DNA of 64,000 bases, from contig NZ_VTOU01000003.1 of assembly GCF_008274695.1 (NCBI RefSeq), positions 682,001 to 746,000 of the forward strand, written 5' to 3'. Below the pieces are notes generated by a model that worked only from the letters and a program-made list of their open reading frames with translations, searched no databases and was not told the origin of the DNA. The stretch comes from Sphingomonas montanisoli. Its GTDB lineage: Bacteria; Pseudomonadota; Alphaproteobacteria; Sphingomonadales; Sphingomonadaceae. This document shows positions 18,486 to 26,020 of the stretch, in pieces. A program made the position numbers and the translations under genes. Each line of letters starts with the position of its first letter. Position 1 is the stretch's first letter.

Positions 18486-18938
18486 ATGAGCCGCACCGCC
18501 AATCTGCGCCGACAACATGATGATGCGGTCGCCATCGTCGGCGAATTCAACGCCCTTCTGGCCGGGCGGCCCGGAATCGAGACGCGCGACGGCGCGTTCC
18601 AGGCGACATTGCTGCTCGCGAAGCTCACGGGCCTCCTCCGGATCCACTTCGCGCAGGAAGATCGCCAGCTTTATCCGTCGCTTATGGCGTCGGGTGGCCG
18701 TGCCGCGATGATTGCGCGCCGTTTCGTCGACGAGATGGGCGATCTCGGCCCGACTTACGGCGCCTTTGCGCAGCGTTGGGAATCGGCTGCGCGGATCTTG
18801 AGCGATCCGCGCGGCTTCCGGCGCGAATCGAAAGCCGTTTTCACGGCCCTCGCGGACCGAATCACCCGTGAGAACGAGCAACTCTATCCGATCGCCGACG
18901 CGCAGATGGATGCGGATGCTCCCCTGCGCGCCGCATAA
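18486..18938 (+). CDS. Hemerythrin HHE-domain protein
   Basis: All-helical protein of 150 residues with the HHE cation-binding pattern: an early His (RRQHDDAV), LLRIHFAQEDRQLYP in the second helix (H-x3-E), and ENEQLYPIAD at the end. The late metal-ligand position reads E rather than H, so the diiron ligand set may be incomplete or variant. Members bind oxygen, NO or iron and are often stress-linked. A hairpin masks the ribosome site and a tiny ATG-CTA-TTA-TGA reading begins at 18478. No operon partner is evident. Confidence 0.82.
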   Translation: MSRTANLRRQHDDAVAIVGEFNALLAGRPGIETRDGAFQATLLLAKLTGLLRIHFAQEDRQLYPSLMASGGRAAMIARRFVDEMGDLGPTYGAFAQRWESAARILSDPRGFRRESKAVFTALADRITRENEQLYPIADAQMDADAPLRAA

Positions 18939-18958
18939 GGTGCTTTGATACTCTCGGA

Positions 18959-18979
18959 AATGAGTGAGACTCGCTCATT
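18959..18979. promoter_or_regulatory. 21-bp near-perfect palindrome (operator-like)
   Basis: AATGAGTGAG and CTCGCTCATT flank a central A, with nine of ten positions complementary and one G-T. The loop is too small for a good RNA hairpin and no T tract follows, so a dimeric repressor or activator site is more likely than a terminator. It lies 210 nt upstream of a LuxR-HTH gene. The rest of the 250-nt gap (18939-19188) shows nothing recognisable. Confidence 0.45.
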
Positions 18980-19188
18980 GCGCAGCGCGTATCTCAACCT
19001 CTGATACGGCGTAACCGTAACATTCCCACCAGAATGGCGATAAGCCAGGCCTTATCGCGGCCCAGGCACCCGCAAACGACAACATCTCAGCTTTTCGTCC
19101 CCAAACGCGATTTTAAGTGCACGCCGGTGGTACCCGGGGCGCTTTAAGTGTATTGCCTGAGTCGCGCACTATCGAGCTTTGGGGCCTC

Positions 19189-19722
19189 ATGATCATCGAC
19201 CCAGTCTCCAAATTGACCGAGGGTCAGCGCGCCTGTTTACGGCGTGTGCTGCTCCATATGTCGTCCAAGGACATCGCTCGCGAGCTCGATATCTCCCCCC
19301 ATACGGTGGATCAGCGGCTACGCGTCGCGATCCAGACGCTGGGCGTCAGCAGCCGCTTCGAGGCGGCCCGCCTGCTCGCGCAGCACGAGCGCCCCGACCT
19401 ATATCAAGCGCCCGTATATCAAACACCGCATGTTGCTCCCCACCCCCGTCATCCCATCATGGGCTCGTCGGGCAGTCATGAGGATCGACGCTACGGCCAG
19501 GCCCACGGAGCTGATCAGCTCCGCGAGGAACAGGTCGCCTTCCAGGCGACTCCCTGGCAGTTCGCGCCGCCCCTCCGGCTCCCGATGCCGATGGCGGGAG
19601 GAGACAGGAATGATCTCGGCACCTTGCCGAGGGTTGCATGGATCGGTGGCATCGCCATCGGAACCGCGCTCTCGTTTGGAGCCTTGATTGCCGGTCTCGA
19701 TGCGCTCTCGCGGTTGCTCTAA
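19189..19722 (+). CDS. LuxR-type HTH protein with C-terminal membrane helix
   Basis: Protein of 177 residues. Residues ~9-64 are a LuxR/GerE-like helix-turn-helix (LTEGQRACLRRVLLHMSSKD, then IARELDISPHTVDQRLRVAI). A Pro/His/Gln-rich linker of about 85 residues follows. The last ~28 residues are one hydrophobic helix (GGIAIGTALSFGALIAGLDA) ending LSRLL. So the DNA-binding domain faces the cytoplasm and the protein is tethered to the inner membrane, with no sensor domain on the other side. Start ATG 19189 was chosen because the conserved domain begins right after it; a longer reading from 19117 is possible. Function unknown. Confidence 0.75.
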   Translation: MIIDPVSKLTEGQRACLRRVLLHMSSKDIARELDISPHTVDQRLRVAIQTLGVSSRFEAARLLAQHERPDLYQAPVYQTPHVAPHPRHPIMGSSGSHEDRRYGQAHGADQLREEQVAFQATPWQFAPPLRLPMPMAGGDRNDLGTLPRVAWIGGIAIGTALSFGALIAGLDALSRLL

Positions 19723-19806
19723 GGGCACCCGCTAGAACGTCTCCCTTCAAAAGTTCGACTTTAATCGACGCGCTGCCGCAGGGGGCGGCGCGAGAGGGAG
19801 ACTCAC

Positions 19807-20154
19807 ATGCTCGTCAAGCGCCGCAACGCCGCCCAGGAAGTCGCCAACCGCCTGATGGCCGCAGAGGAGGCGATCGACGCCGCACTCGCCGCCGTCGCCG
19901 AACTTTCGGGCTATCTGCCCGTCGCACGCTGCGAAGCCAATCTTTCCGCCTGTGTCGGCCAGGACGCCTTCGAAGGCGCCGCCGAGACCTTTGCATCGCT
20001 GATCCGCGCCCGCCGCAACATCGTCGATACCCACGCTTCGCTCGCGGAGACGAAGGACCAGATCGGCCTGCGCACCGTGGCGCTGGGCGGTCTTGCCCAG
20101 AAGGCCGAGCTGCGCCCCGGTGGCCTGTCGGTGGTCGAACGCACCGCCGCCTGA
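19807..20154 (+). CDS. Conserved hypothetical helical protein
   Basis: Protein of 115 residues with a good ribosome site (GAGAGGGAG) before the ATG. It is Ala/Glu/Leu-rich and predicted almost all helical, with two cysteines (RCEANLSACVG) near the middle. It has no signal peptide, membrane helix or known motif. Codon use and the clean ribosome site support a real gene. It sits between the membrane LuxR-HTH gene and a small membrane protein gene, all on the plus strand. I do not recognise a family. Confidence 0.7.
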   Translation: MLVKRRNAAQEVANRLMAAEEAIDAALAAVAELSGYLPVARCEANLSACVGQDAFEGAAETFASLIRARRNIVDTHASLAETKDQIGLRTVALGGLAQKAELRPGGLSVVERTAA

Positions 20155-20221
20155 ACGAGCCCCCCCGATGAGGTAGGTCAGCTGGCTTGACCGGCTCCTC
20201 CCCTTATGGTCCGGTCGAAGG

Positions 20222-20659
20222 ATGAGCCTCCTCATCATCCTGCAGCTGGCCTACCTCATCACCCTGATTTCCATCTGCGCCTATGCGATCCGCTGCGGTG
20301 GACGCCCGGAGCGGCAGGGGGCTGCGATCATGATCGCGGGATCGGTTTTGACCGTGCCTGCGGCCTCGCTGGTTGCCCAATGGCAATCCCCCGCGCTGGG
20401 CGTTCTCGCCGTGGACATGGCCGTATTGGCCGCGTTCCTCGCGATCGCGTTGCGGAGTGACAGATATTGGCCGTTATGGACGACAGCGTTTCAACTCGTG
20501 GGCGTCGCAACGCATCTCGCGCGCCTCGCCGATCCCGGAATCATTCCGCGCGCTTATTCGATCGCGCAGGGTTTCTGGGCCTATCCGATGCTGGTGGCCT
20601 TGGCGATTGGGGTTCGGGAGAGCCGTTCCAGGGTGATGCCCAGGGGCGTACGCTTCTAG
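20222..20659 (+). CDS. Small hypothetical membrane protein
   Basis: Protein of 145 residues with about five hydrophobic segments (LLIILQLAYLITLISICAYA at the N-terminus, then segments near residues 38-52, 59-78, 85-98 and 120-132). An AAGG ribosome site lies close to the ATG. No catalytic motif is visible. Its last 184 nt overlap, in another frame, the only available in-frame start for the RadC-type gene downstream. I do not recognise the family with certainty; similar small membrane proteins occur in sphingomonads. Confidence 0.65.
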   Translation: MSLLIILQLAYLITLISICAYAIRCGGRPERQGAAIMIAGSVLTVPAASLVAQWQSPALGVLAVDMAVLAAFLAIALRSDRYWPLWTTAFQLVGVATHLARLADPGIIPRAYSIAQGFWAYPMLVALAIGVRESRSRVMPRGVRF

Positions 20660-21240
20660 AATCGCTGCTCCAGCCTTTCGGCTGGTGCCGGGCGGAAACC
20701 TTGTCGGGGCAGCTGATCGAAGAGTTCGGCTCACTCCCCGCCATATTCGCGGCCGGGCCGGATGCGCTGACCGCCGCGGTGCCCGACGAACCCGGTATCG
20801 CCGGCTTCCTGATGATCGTGCGGTCGACCATGCTCCACTGCCTGCGCACCCAGGCGCGGCGGGGGCCGGTCTTCTCGACATCGGAGGCGCTGATCGACTA
20901 TCTGAAGCTCAGCATGGCCTATGACCCGGCCGAGCATCTGCGCGTCCTGTTCCTCAACGCGTCGAACTGCCTGCTGCGCGACGAGGTGATGGGGAAGGGT
21001 TCGGTCACGCAGGCGCCGATCTATCCGCGCGAGATCATGAAACGCGCGCTCGAACTCGGTTCGACCGCCCTGATCCTGGTCCACAACCATCCGTCGGGCG
21101 ATCCGCTGCCCAGCCGCGGCGACGTCGAGGCGACCGAGCGCATCGTCGCGGCCGCCTCGGTCCTCGACATCGCGATCCACGACCATCTGGTCATCTCGCG
21201 GAACGGCTGGACGAGCTTCCGGGAGCGCGGGCTCCTCTAA
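20476..21240 (+). CDS. radC: RadC-family JAMM/JAB protein (start uncertain)
   Basis: The conserved part begins at about 20650 (TLLESLLQPFGWCRAETLSG) and covers the N-terminal helical region plus the JAB domain. The metal motif HNHPSGDPLPSRGD (about residue 211) matches H-x-H-x7-S-x2-D, and an upstream Glu is in place, so the JAMM site looks complete. RadC proteins are DNA-associated but their biochemical role is unresolved. The only standard starts in frame are ATG 20476 and TTG 20467, which add ~58 basic, low-complexity residues overlapping the membrane-protein gene. No ATG, GTG or TTG lies near the domain boundary. The true start may be a rare codon or involve coupling. Confidence 0.72.
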   Translation: MDDSVSTRGRRNASRAPRRSRNHSARLFDRAGFLGLSDAGGLGDWGSGEPFQGDAQGRTLLESLLQPFGWCRAETLSGQLIEEFGSLPAIFAAGPDALTAAVPDEPGIAGFLMIVRSTMLHCLRTQARRGPVFSTSEALIDYLKLSMAYDPAEHLRVLFLNASNCLLRDEVMGKGSVTQAPIYPREIMKRALELGSTALILVHNHPSGDPLPSRGDVEATERIVAAASVLDIAIHDHLVISRNGWTSFRERGLL

Positions 21241-21354
21241 ACACTTACAGGTGGACCGCTGTACGGGGATGGCGGCCATCTCGCTGGAGCGGCTTCGTGC
21301 AATCGAAGCCGCTCCCTTCTTGTCCGGAGCCGGCGACCCTCATAGGCTTGGCGC

Positions 21355-22488
21355 GTGGCAAGGGGCACCGACAGCATCAGCGCGCGGATCGCGATCGTGG
21401 GGACCGGCTATGTCGCCGATCTCTACATGCCGTCGCTCGCCACCTTCCCCGGCCTGACTGTCACCGGCGCGTGGGATATCGACGCAGGGCGGCTCTCCGC
21501 CTTCACGACGCATTGGGGCGTGCGGGCGGCATCGTCGTTCGACGATCTTCTGGGCGATGGCACCCCCACGATCATCCTCAACCTGACCGATCCGACCGCC
21601 CATGCCGCAATCAACCGCGCGGCGATCGAAGCGGAACGGCATGTGTGGTGCGAAAAGCCACTCGCGCTCACGATCGACGATGCGCAGACGCTGCGCGACC
21701 TTGCGGTCGACCGCGGCGTCCACCTCGCCTCCGCGCCGTGCAGCGTGCTGGGCCGCGCGGCGCAATCGGCCTGGGCTGCGCTGCGCGACAATCGGATCGG
21801 CAAGCCGCGCCTCGTCTATGCCGAACTTGACGACGACTTCATCCCCGCAGCCCCCTATCGCGACTGGCACAGCGCCAGCGGCGCCCGTTGGCCGGCACAA
21901 GGCGAGTTCCGCACCGGCTGCACGCTCGAACATGCCGGCTATTATCTCAGCTGGCTGATGGCGATGTTCGGCCCCGTCGAGCGCGTCGTATCGGGCGCTG
22001 CCCGGCTGTTGGACGAGCATCAGACCGGCACGGGCCACATCACGCCCGATTATGCCTCCGCCAGCCTGTTCTTCACCGGCGGGATGGTGGCGCGGCTGAC
22101 CTGTTCGATCGTCGCGCGCCACGATCATCGCCTGCGCATCTTCGGCGACGACGGCATCGTCGAAGTGGACGAGGCGTGGGCCAATGCAGCTCCCGTGCGG
22201 ATCCGCAAGCGCTTCACCCTGCGCCGCCGCCTGATCAACAGCCCGTTCGCCGCACGTGCCAAAGCCCCGGATGCGTCGCACCCTCTGGTCGGGCGCAAGG
22301 GCGCGGCATCGATGAACTTCGCGCTGGGCGTGGCCGAGATGGCGCAGGCGATCGGTGTTGGCCGCGCACCGCGCCTCGCGGGCGACTATGCGCTCCACCT
22401 CACCGAAGTCTCGATCGCGATGCAGGCGGGCGGTGAGCATCGCATCGCGAGCCGCTTCGATCCGATGATCCCGATGGACTGGGCCTGA
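21355..22488 (+). CDS. Gfo/Idh/MocA-family NAD(P)-dependent oxidoreductase
   Basis: Oxidoreductase of 377 residues, starting at GTG 21355. The N-terminal Rossmann fold has ARIAIVGTGYVADLYMPSL (G-x-G-x2-A) and the EKPLAL motif (WCEKPLALTIDDA, near residue 103) that supplies the catalytic-site Lys-Pro. The C-terminal alpha/beta domain reads DWHSASGARWPAQGEFRTGC, as in sugar-dehydrogenase members. Such enzymes oxidise or epimerise sugars and nucleotide sugars. The next gene, 11 nt downstream, is a glycosyltransferase, so a role in making a glycan building block is a fair inference. Confidence 0.88.
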   Translation: MARGTDSISARIAIVGTGYVADLYMPSLATFPGLTVTGAWDIDAGRLSAFTTHWGVRAASSFDDLLGDGTPTIILNLTDPTAHAAINRAAIEAERHVWCEKPLALTIDDAQTLRDLAVDRGVHLASAPCSVLGRAAQSAWAALRDNRIGKPRLVYAELDDDFIPAAPYRDWHSASGARWPAQGEFRTGCTLEHAGYYLSWLMAMFGPVERVVSGAARLLDEHQTGTGHITPDYASASLFFTGGMVARLTCSIVARHDHRLRIFGDDGIVEVDEAWANAAPVRIRKRFTLRRRLINSPFAARAKAPDASHPLVGRKGAASMNFALGVAEMAQAIGVGRAPRLAGDYALHLTEVSIAMQAGGEHRIASRFDPMIPMDWA

Positions 22489-22499
22489 GACGCCGACCG

Positions 22500-23687
22500 A
22501 TGACGCTCGCTTATCTGCTCAACAGCTATCCAATGACGAGCACCACCTTCATCCGACGCGAGATCGAGGCGATCGAGCGCGCCGGGGTGCCGGTCAAACG
22601 CTTCGCGGTGCGGCACTGGAGCGAGACGCTCGTCGATCCGGCCGACGTCGCCGAACAAGCGCGAACCGAATATCTGCTGACCCGCAATATCGGCGTTCTG
22701 CTCATCGGTGCAGTCTGCGCGCTGGTCACCCGGCCCCGAAAAATCGCTGCGTCATGGCCGGCATGGCGCGTCATGCTGCGCGCGAGCGGCAGCGGACTGG
22801 TGCGGCATATCGGATATTTGCTGCAGGCCATCCGCCTGCAGCATCGCTGCGCCAGGCTCGGTATCACCCACATCCACGCGCACTTTTCGACCAATGCGGC
22901 GGGGGTCGCGATGCTGTGCCGCCTGATCGGCGGCCCTGCCTACAGCTTCACCGTCCACGGCCCCGACGAACTGGTCGATCCCGCCGTCAACGCCATCACC
23001 GTCAAAACGCAGCATGCGCGCAGCATTATCGCGATCAGTGGCTATTGTCGTGCGCGGTTGCACAACGCGCTGCCACCCGATCTGCACGATCGCATCGTCA
23101 TCATTCCGTGCGGCATCGAGCCTGCCGCCTATGCCGGCATGCCGCCGCCATCAGGTAGCGATCTGCTCTGCGTCGGCCGGCTCTGTCCGCAGAAGGGACA
23201 GGTCGAAATCCCCGCAGCCGTCGCGGCGCTGGCCGAACGCTTTCCCGATCTGCGCGTACTCCTGGTCGGCGACGGCGAGTCCCGTCCGACCGTCGAAGCC
23301 GCGATCGCGCAGCACAAGGTCGCCGATCGCGTCCGCCTGCTCGGCTGGCGCAGCAATGACGAGGTCCGCGCCCTGCTCGGCCAGGCCCGCGCCCTCCTCC
23401 TCCCCAGTCATGCCGAGGGTCTGCCGGTCGTCATCATGGAAGCGCTCGCCAGCGGGCGCCCGGTCATCAGCACGACGATCGCCGGCATCCCCGAACTGGT
23501 CGACGACACATGCGGCTGGCTCTACCCGGCAGGATCTGTCGAAGGTTTGCGCGACGCCATCGCGGCCGCGCTTGAGGCAAGTCCCGAACGGCTGGCGACG
23601 ATGGGAGAGGAAGGCCGTCAGCGCGTCGCCGAACGCCAAGATATCGACCGGATCGCCCCCCAGCTTCTGGCGCTGTTCGCAGGCTGA
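22500..23687 (+). CDS. GT4-family glycosyltransferase
   Basis: GT-B-fold glycosyltransferase of 395 residues. The N-terminal domain begins MTLAYLLNSYPMTSTTFIRR (the SYP-x3-ETFI-like opening of exopolysaccharide GTs). It has HIHAHFSTNAAGVAML near residue 125. The C-terminal domain has LLCVGRLCPQKGQVEIPAA and the nucleotide-sugar E-x7-E motif in PSHAEGLPVVIMEALASGRP. It probably works in surface-polysaccharide assembly at the inner membrane. It forms a two-gene unit with the oxidoreductase upstream; no further polysaccharide genes follow because the chemotaxis operon converges here. Confidence 0.9.
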   Translation: MTLAYLLNSYPMTSTTFIRREIEAIERAGVPVKRFAVRHWSETLVDPADVAEQARTEYLLTRNIGVLLIGAVCALVTRPRKIAASWPAWRVMLRASGSGLVRHIGYLLQAIRLQHRCARLGITHIHAHFSTNAAGVAMLCRLIGGPAYSFTVHGPDELVDPAVNAITVKTQHARSIIAISGYCRARLHNALPPDLHDRIVIIPCGIEPAAYAGMPPPSGSDLLCVGRLCPQKGQVEIPAAVAALAERFPDLRVLLVGDGESRPTVEAAIAQHKVADRVRLLGWRSNDEVRALLGQARALLLPSHAEGLPVVIMEALASGRPVISTTIAGIPELVDDTCGWLYPAGSVEGLRDAIAAALEASPERLATMGEEGRQRVAERQDIDRIAPQLLALFAG

Positions 23688-23710
23688 GGGCAACGCCGTC
23701 GAAGCATCAA

Positions 23711-24004
23711 TCAATGCTGCGGCTGGCGGCTCGCGAGGCTTTCGATCAGGGCGGCGAGGCGGCCGGTGATGCTTTCGAGGCGGGCATCGCGGCTGGCGGC
23801 TTGAAGGTCGTCCGAGCGCAGGATCGCCGCGACCGAGGTGCAGCGTTGCCCGACATGATCGAGCGACTGAAGATCGTGGACGTGCGCGCGGGCGGTCGCG
23901 GGGTTCGAACACAGGCGAACGCCAAGCTGCTCCAGCTCGGCGCGTGCGGCGTCGAGCTCGTCAGCGAGCATCGACAGAAGTTCGTCCTCTGCAATCACCG
24001 CCAT
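23711..24004 (-). CDS. Small helical protein with CheZ-like D-x3-Q motif
   Basis: Protein of 97 residues encoded last in the chemotaxis operon, 18 nt after cheB. It is predicted to be two long amphipathic helices: residues 5-32 (ELLSMLADELDAARAELEQL) and residues 40-93. The second contains SLDHVGQR with D49 and Q53 spaced D-x3-Q plus a Gly just before the Gln. This is the spacing of the catalytic Asp and Gln in the CheY-P phosphatase CheZ (DLTGQ in E. coli). It is much shorter than CheZ (~214 residues) and has no obvious CheY-binding tail. A small CheZ-like phosphatase is the best guess from motif and location. An accessory scaffold protein is the alternative. Confidence 0.6.
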   Translation of the reverse strand: MAVIAEDELLSMLADELDAARAELEQLGVRLCSNPATARAHVHDLQSLDHVGQRCTSVAAILRSDDLQAASRDARLESITGRLAALIESLASRQPQH

Positions 24005-24022
24005 ACCCGTTCCCCCACCGCC

Positions 24023-25066
24023 TCAGGCCGCGTCCGCGTCACGCCGGCGGCACGCATCGAGCGCGGCCGTCGTGATGCCGTTGAGCGGAAGCTCGGTCTC
24101 GACACCACCCGCCGCAAGCGCCGCAGCCGGCGCTTCGTGCACGACCGATGTGGCCGCGTCCTGGCACATCGTGCGGCCCCCCGCCGCCCGTAGCGCCTTC
24201 AATCCCGCCGCCCCGTCATTGCCGAGCCCGGTCAGCACCGCGCCCACCCCATGCTTGCCCGCCGTCTTCGCCATCGTGGCGAACAGGAGGCTGGCCGATG
24301 GGCGCACGCCGTTGACCGGATCGGTGCGCAGCAGGCGCAGCGACGGATTGGGCCAGCGATCCACCACGGCGTGCGCGCCGGGATCAGTCACCAGATAGAT
24401 CCTGCCCTGTTCGAGAGGCTGGCCGTCCTCCGCCATCACGATGCGCGCGGCGCATTTGGCGCGCAGTCGGTTGATCAGCGGGGCGACGAAGCCTTCCTCG
24501 ATCTGGAGAAGAAAGATCGTGGGCGGGCAATTCTTCGGGAAGGCCGGCAGCATCTTCAGCGCGGCATCGACGCCGCCCGTCGACGCGCTCATCGCCAGGA
24601 TATTGCCGTTCCAGTCGAAATATTGGACCGGCGCGTGATGTTTTACCTCGCGCTGCGGCCCCACCTTGGTGCGCGACGCGGCCTGGACCAAAGCGGCGAG
24701 GCGCGGCGCGAGTTCGTTGAACTCCTCGGGCGTCGCGCTCTTGGGCTTGGGGAAGCAATCGACCGCGCCAAGCTCCAGCGCGCGGAACGAGATTTCGGCG
24801 CCCTTCTGCGTCAGCGACGACAGCATCACGACCGGCGTCGGCCGATCGCGCATGATTTCTTCCAGGAAGTCGATGCCGTTCATTCCCGGCATCTCGACGT
24901 CGAGCGTCACCACCGACGGACGCAATGTGTCCATCATCTTGCGGGCTTCGGCGGCGTCGGCGGCCATTCCGACCACCTCAATGCCCTTGGCGCGTTCCAG
25001 CACCCCACCAAACAGCGCGCGCATGGTGAAAGAATCGTCGACGATGAGCACGCGCGCGTTGATCAT
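24023..25066 (-). CDS. CheB-like protein lacking the catalytic histidine
   Basis: CheB architecture, 347 residues. An N-terminal receiver has D10-D11, phospho-acceptor D56 and Lys108 (CFPKPKS). It is followed by a methylesterase domain. The nucleophile motif SASTGGVD gives S162, and GLGNDG gives D284. The catalytic His of CheB, which sits in VIVQHMP of the paralogue, is replaced: here the segment reads PPTIFLLQIEEGF, with Q188 at that place. The nearby GGNRHL loop is also lost (DPGAHAV). So it is unlikely to be a normal methylesterase/deamidase. A phosphate sink, binding partner or regulator of the intact CheB (26527-27555) is possible. It lies between cheW and the CheZ-like gene. Confidence 0.88.
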   Translation of the reverse strand: MINARVLIVDDSFTMRALFGGVLERAKGIEVVGMAADAAEARKMMDTLRPSVVTLDVEMPGMNGIDFLEEIMRDRPTPVVMLSSLTQKGAEISFRALELGAVDCFPKPKSATPEEFNELAPRLAALVQAASRTKVGPQREVKHHAPVQYFDWNGNILAMSASTGGVDAALKMLPAFPKNCPPTIFLLQIEEGFVAPLINRLRAKCAARIVMAEDGQPLEQGRIYLVTDPGAHAVVDRWPNPSLRLLRTDPVNGVRPSASLLFATMAKTAGKHGVGAVLTGLGNDGAAGLKALRAAGGRTMCQDAATSVVHEAPAAALAAGGVETELPLNGITTAALDACRRRDADAA

Positions 25067-25090
25067 CGCGGGTGGCAGCTCCTTGAGAGG

Positions 25091-25540
25091 TCAGGCGGCC
25101 TCGGGAAGCGGCACGCCCCCGAGGTCCATGGAAAGATTGTCGAGCGCGAGCACCATGACCATCCGGTCTTCTACGGTGACGAGCCCTTCGAGATAGGATG
25201 TCGTATCCCCATTGCCCAACGCGGGCGGCGGCTGGAGCGTTCCCTCGTCGATCGCAACGATGTCGTTGACGGCGTCGACGATCATCCCGTGCAGCTGTTC
25301 GCCGATCCGCACGACGATGATCACGTGGCGCGCGGTCGGATCGGTCAGGCCCCAGCCCAGGCGAGCCGACAGATCGATCACCGGCAGCACGGTGCCGCGC
25401 AAGTTCACCACACCGCGGACGTGCGCGGGGACGTGCGGCAGCATGGTCGTCGGCGTCCATGCGCGGATCTCGCGGATCGCCATGATATCGACGCCCAGAT
25501 ATTGCTGGCCGATCTGGAACGTGATGAGCTGTCGGACCAT
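25091..25540 (-). CDS. cheW: Chemotaxis coupling protein CheW
   Basis: Single CheW SH3-like domain, 149 residues, that links chemoreceptors to the CheA kinase at the inner membrane. Characteristic text is LITFQIGQQYLGVDIMAIRE at the start, VRGVVNLRGTVLPVIDL (receptor/CheA interface) and HGMIVDAVNDIVAI. The gene lies between cheY and the degenerate cheB and is 22 nt from cheY. Confidence 0.95.
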   Translation of the reverse strand: MVRQLITFQIGQQYLGVDIMAIREIRAWTPTTMLPHVPAHVRGVVNLRGTVLPVIDLSARLGWGLTDPTARHVIIVVRIGEQLHGMIVDAVNDIVAIDEGTLQPPPALGNGDTTSYLEGLVTVEDRMVMVLALDNLSMDLGGVPLPEAA

Positions 25541-25561
25541 GATGCCTGTCCCTGGATCAGA

Positions 25562-25930
25562 TCAATGGATGACGCGGCGGATCGCCGAGTGGAGCTTTTC
25601 GGGATCGAAGGGCTTCACGATCCAGCCGGTCGCCCCGGCTTCGCGCGCACGCGCCTTCTTCTGGTCGGAGCTTTCGGTGGTCAGCACCAGCACCGGCAGA
25701 TCGCGATGCTTGGGCATTTCTCGCAGTTTTTCGATCAGACCGAACCCGTCGAGGCGCGGCATGTTGATATCGGTGATCATGATCGCGGGCTGATCGTTGG
25801 CGGCAAGCCACTCGAGCGCCGCGACGCCGTCTTCGGCCTCACGCACCTCATAGCCGCGCTCGACCAGAGCGCTGCGCAGGAGAAGACGCATGCTGGGGCT
25901 ATCATCGACGGTCAAAATCGTCTTGGGCAT
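25562..25930 (-). CDS. cheY: Chemotaxis response regulator CheY
   Basis: Stand-alone receiver domain, 122 residues. The acidic pair is in LTVDDSPSMR (D9, D10). The phospho-acceptor is the Asp in ITDINMPRLDG (about D54), with Thr in LTTESSD and Lys in IVKPFDPEKL. It follows cheD in the operon. After phosphorylation by CheA it is expected to bind the flagellar motor switch. No flagellar genes are in this window, so the output is inferred. Confidence 0.94.
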   Translation of the reverse strand: MPKTILTVDDSPSMRLLLRSALVERGYEVREAEDGVAALEWLAANDQPAIMITDINMPRLDGFGLIEKLREMPKHRDLPVLVLTTESSDQKKARAREAGATGWIVKPFDPEKLHSAIRRVIH

Positions 25931-26020
25931 GCATACCTCTGCTCGTTGGCCCGAGGCTCGGACCGTTCCAGTCGGGTGTAGGTGTGGAGGGTTAACGACT
26001 CATTGAGCGCTGCCCGTGGA

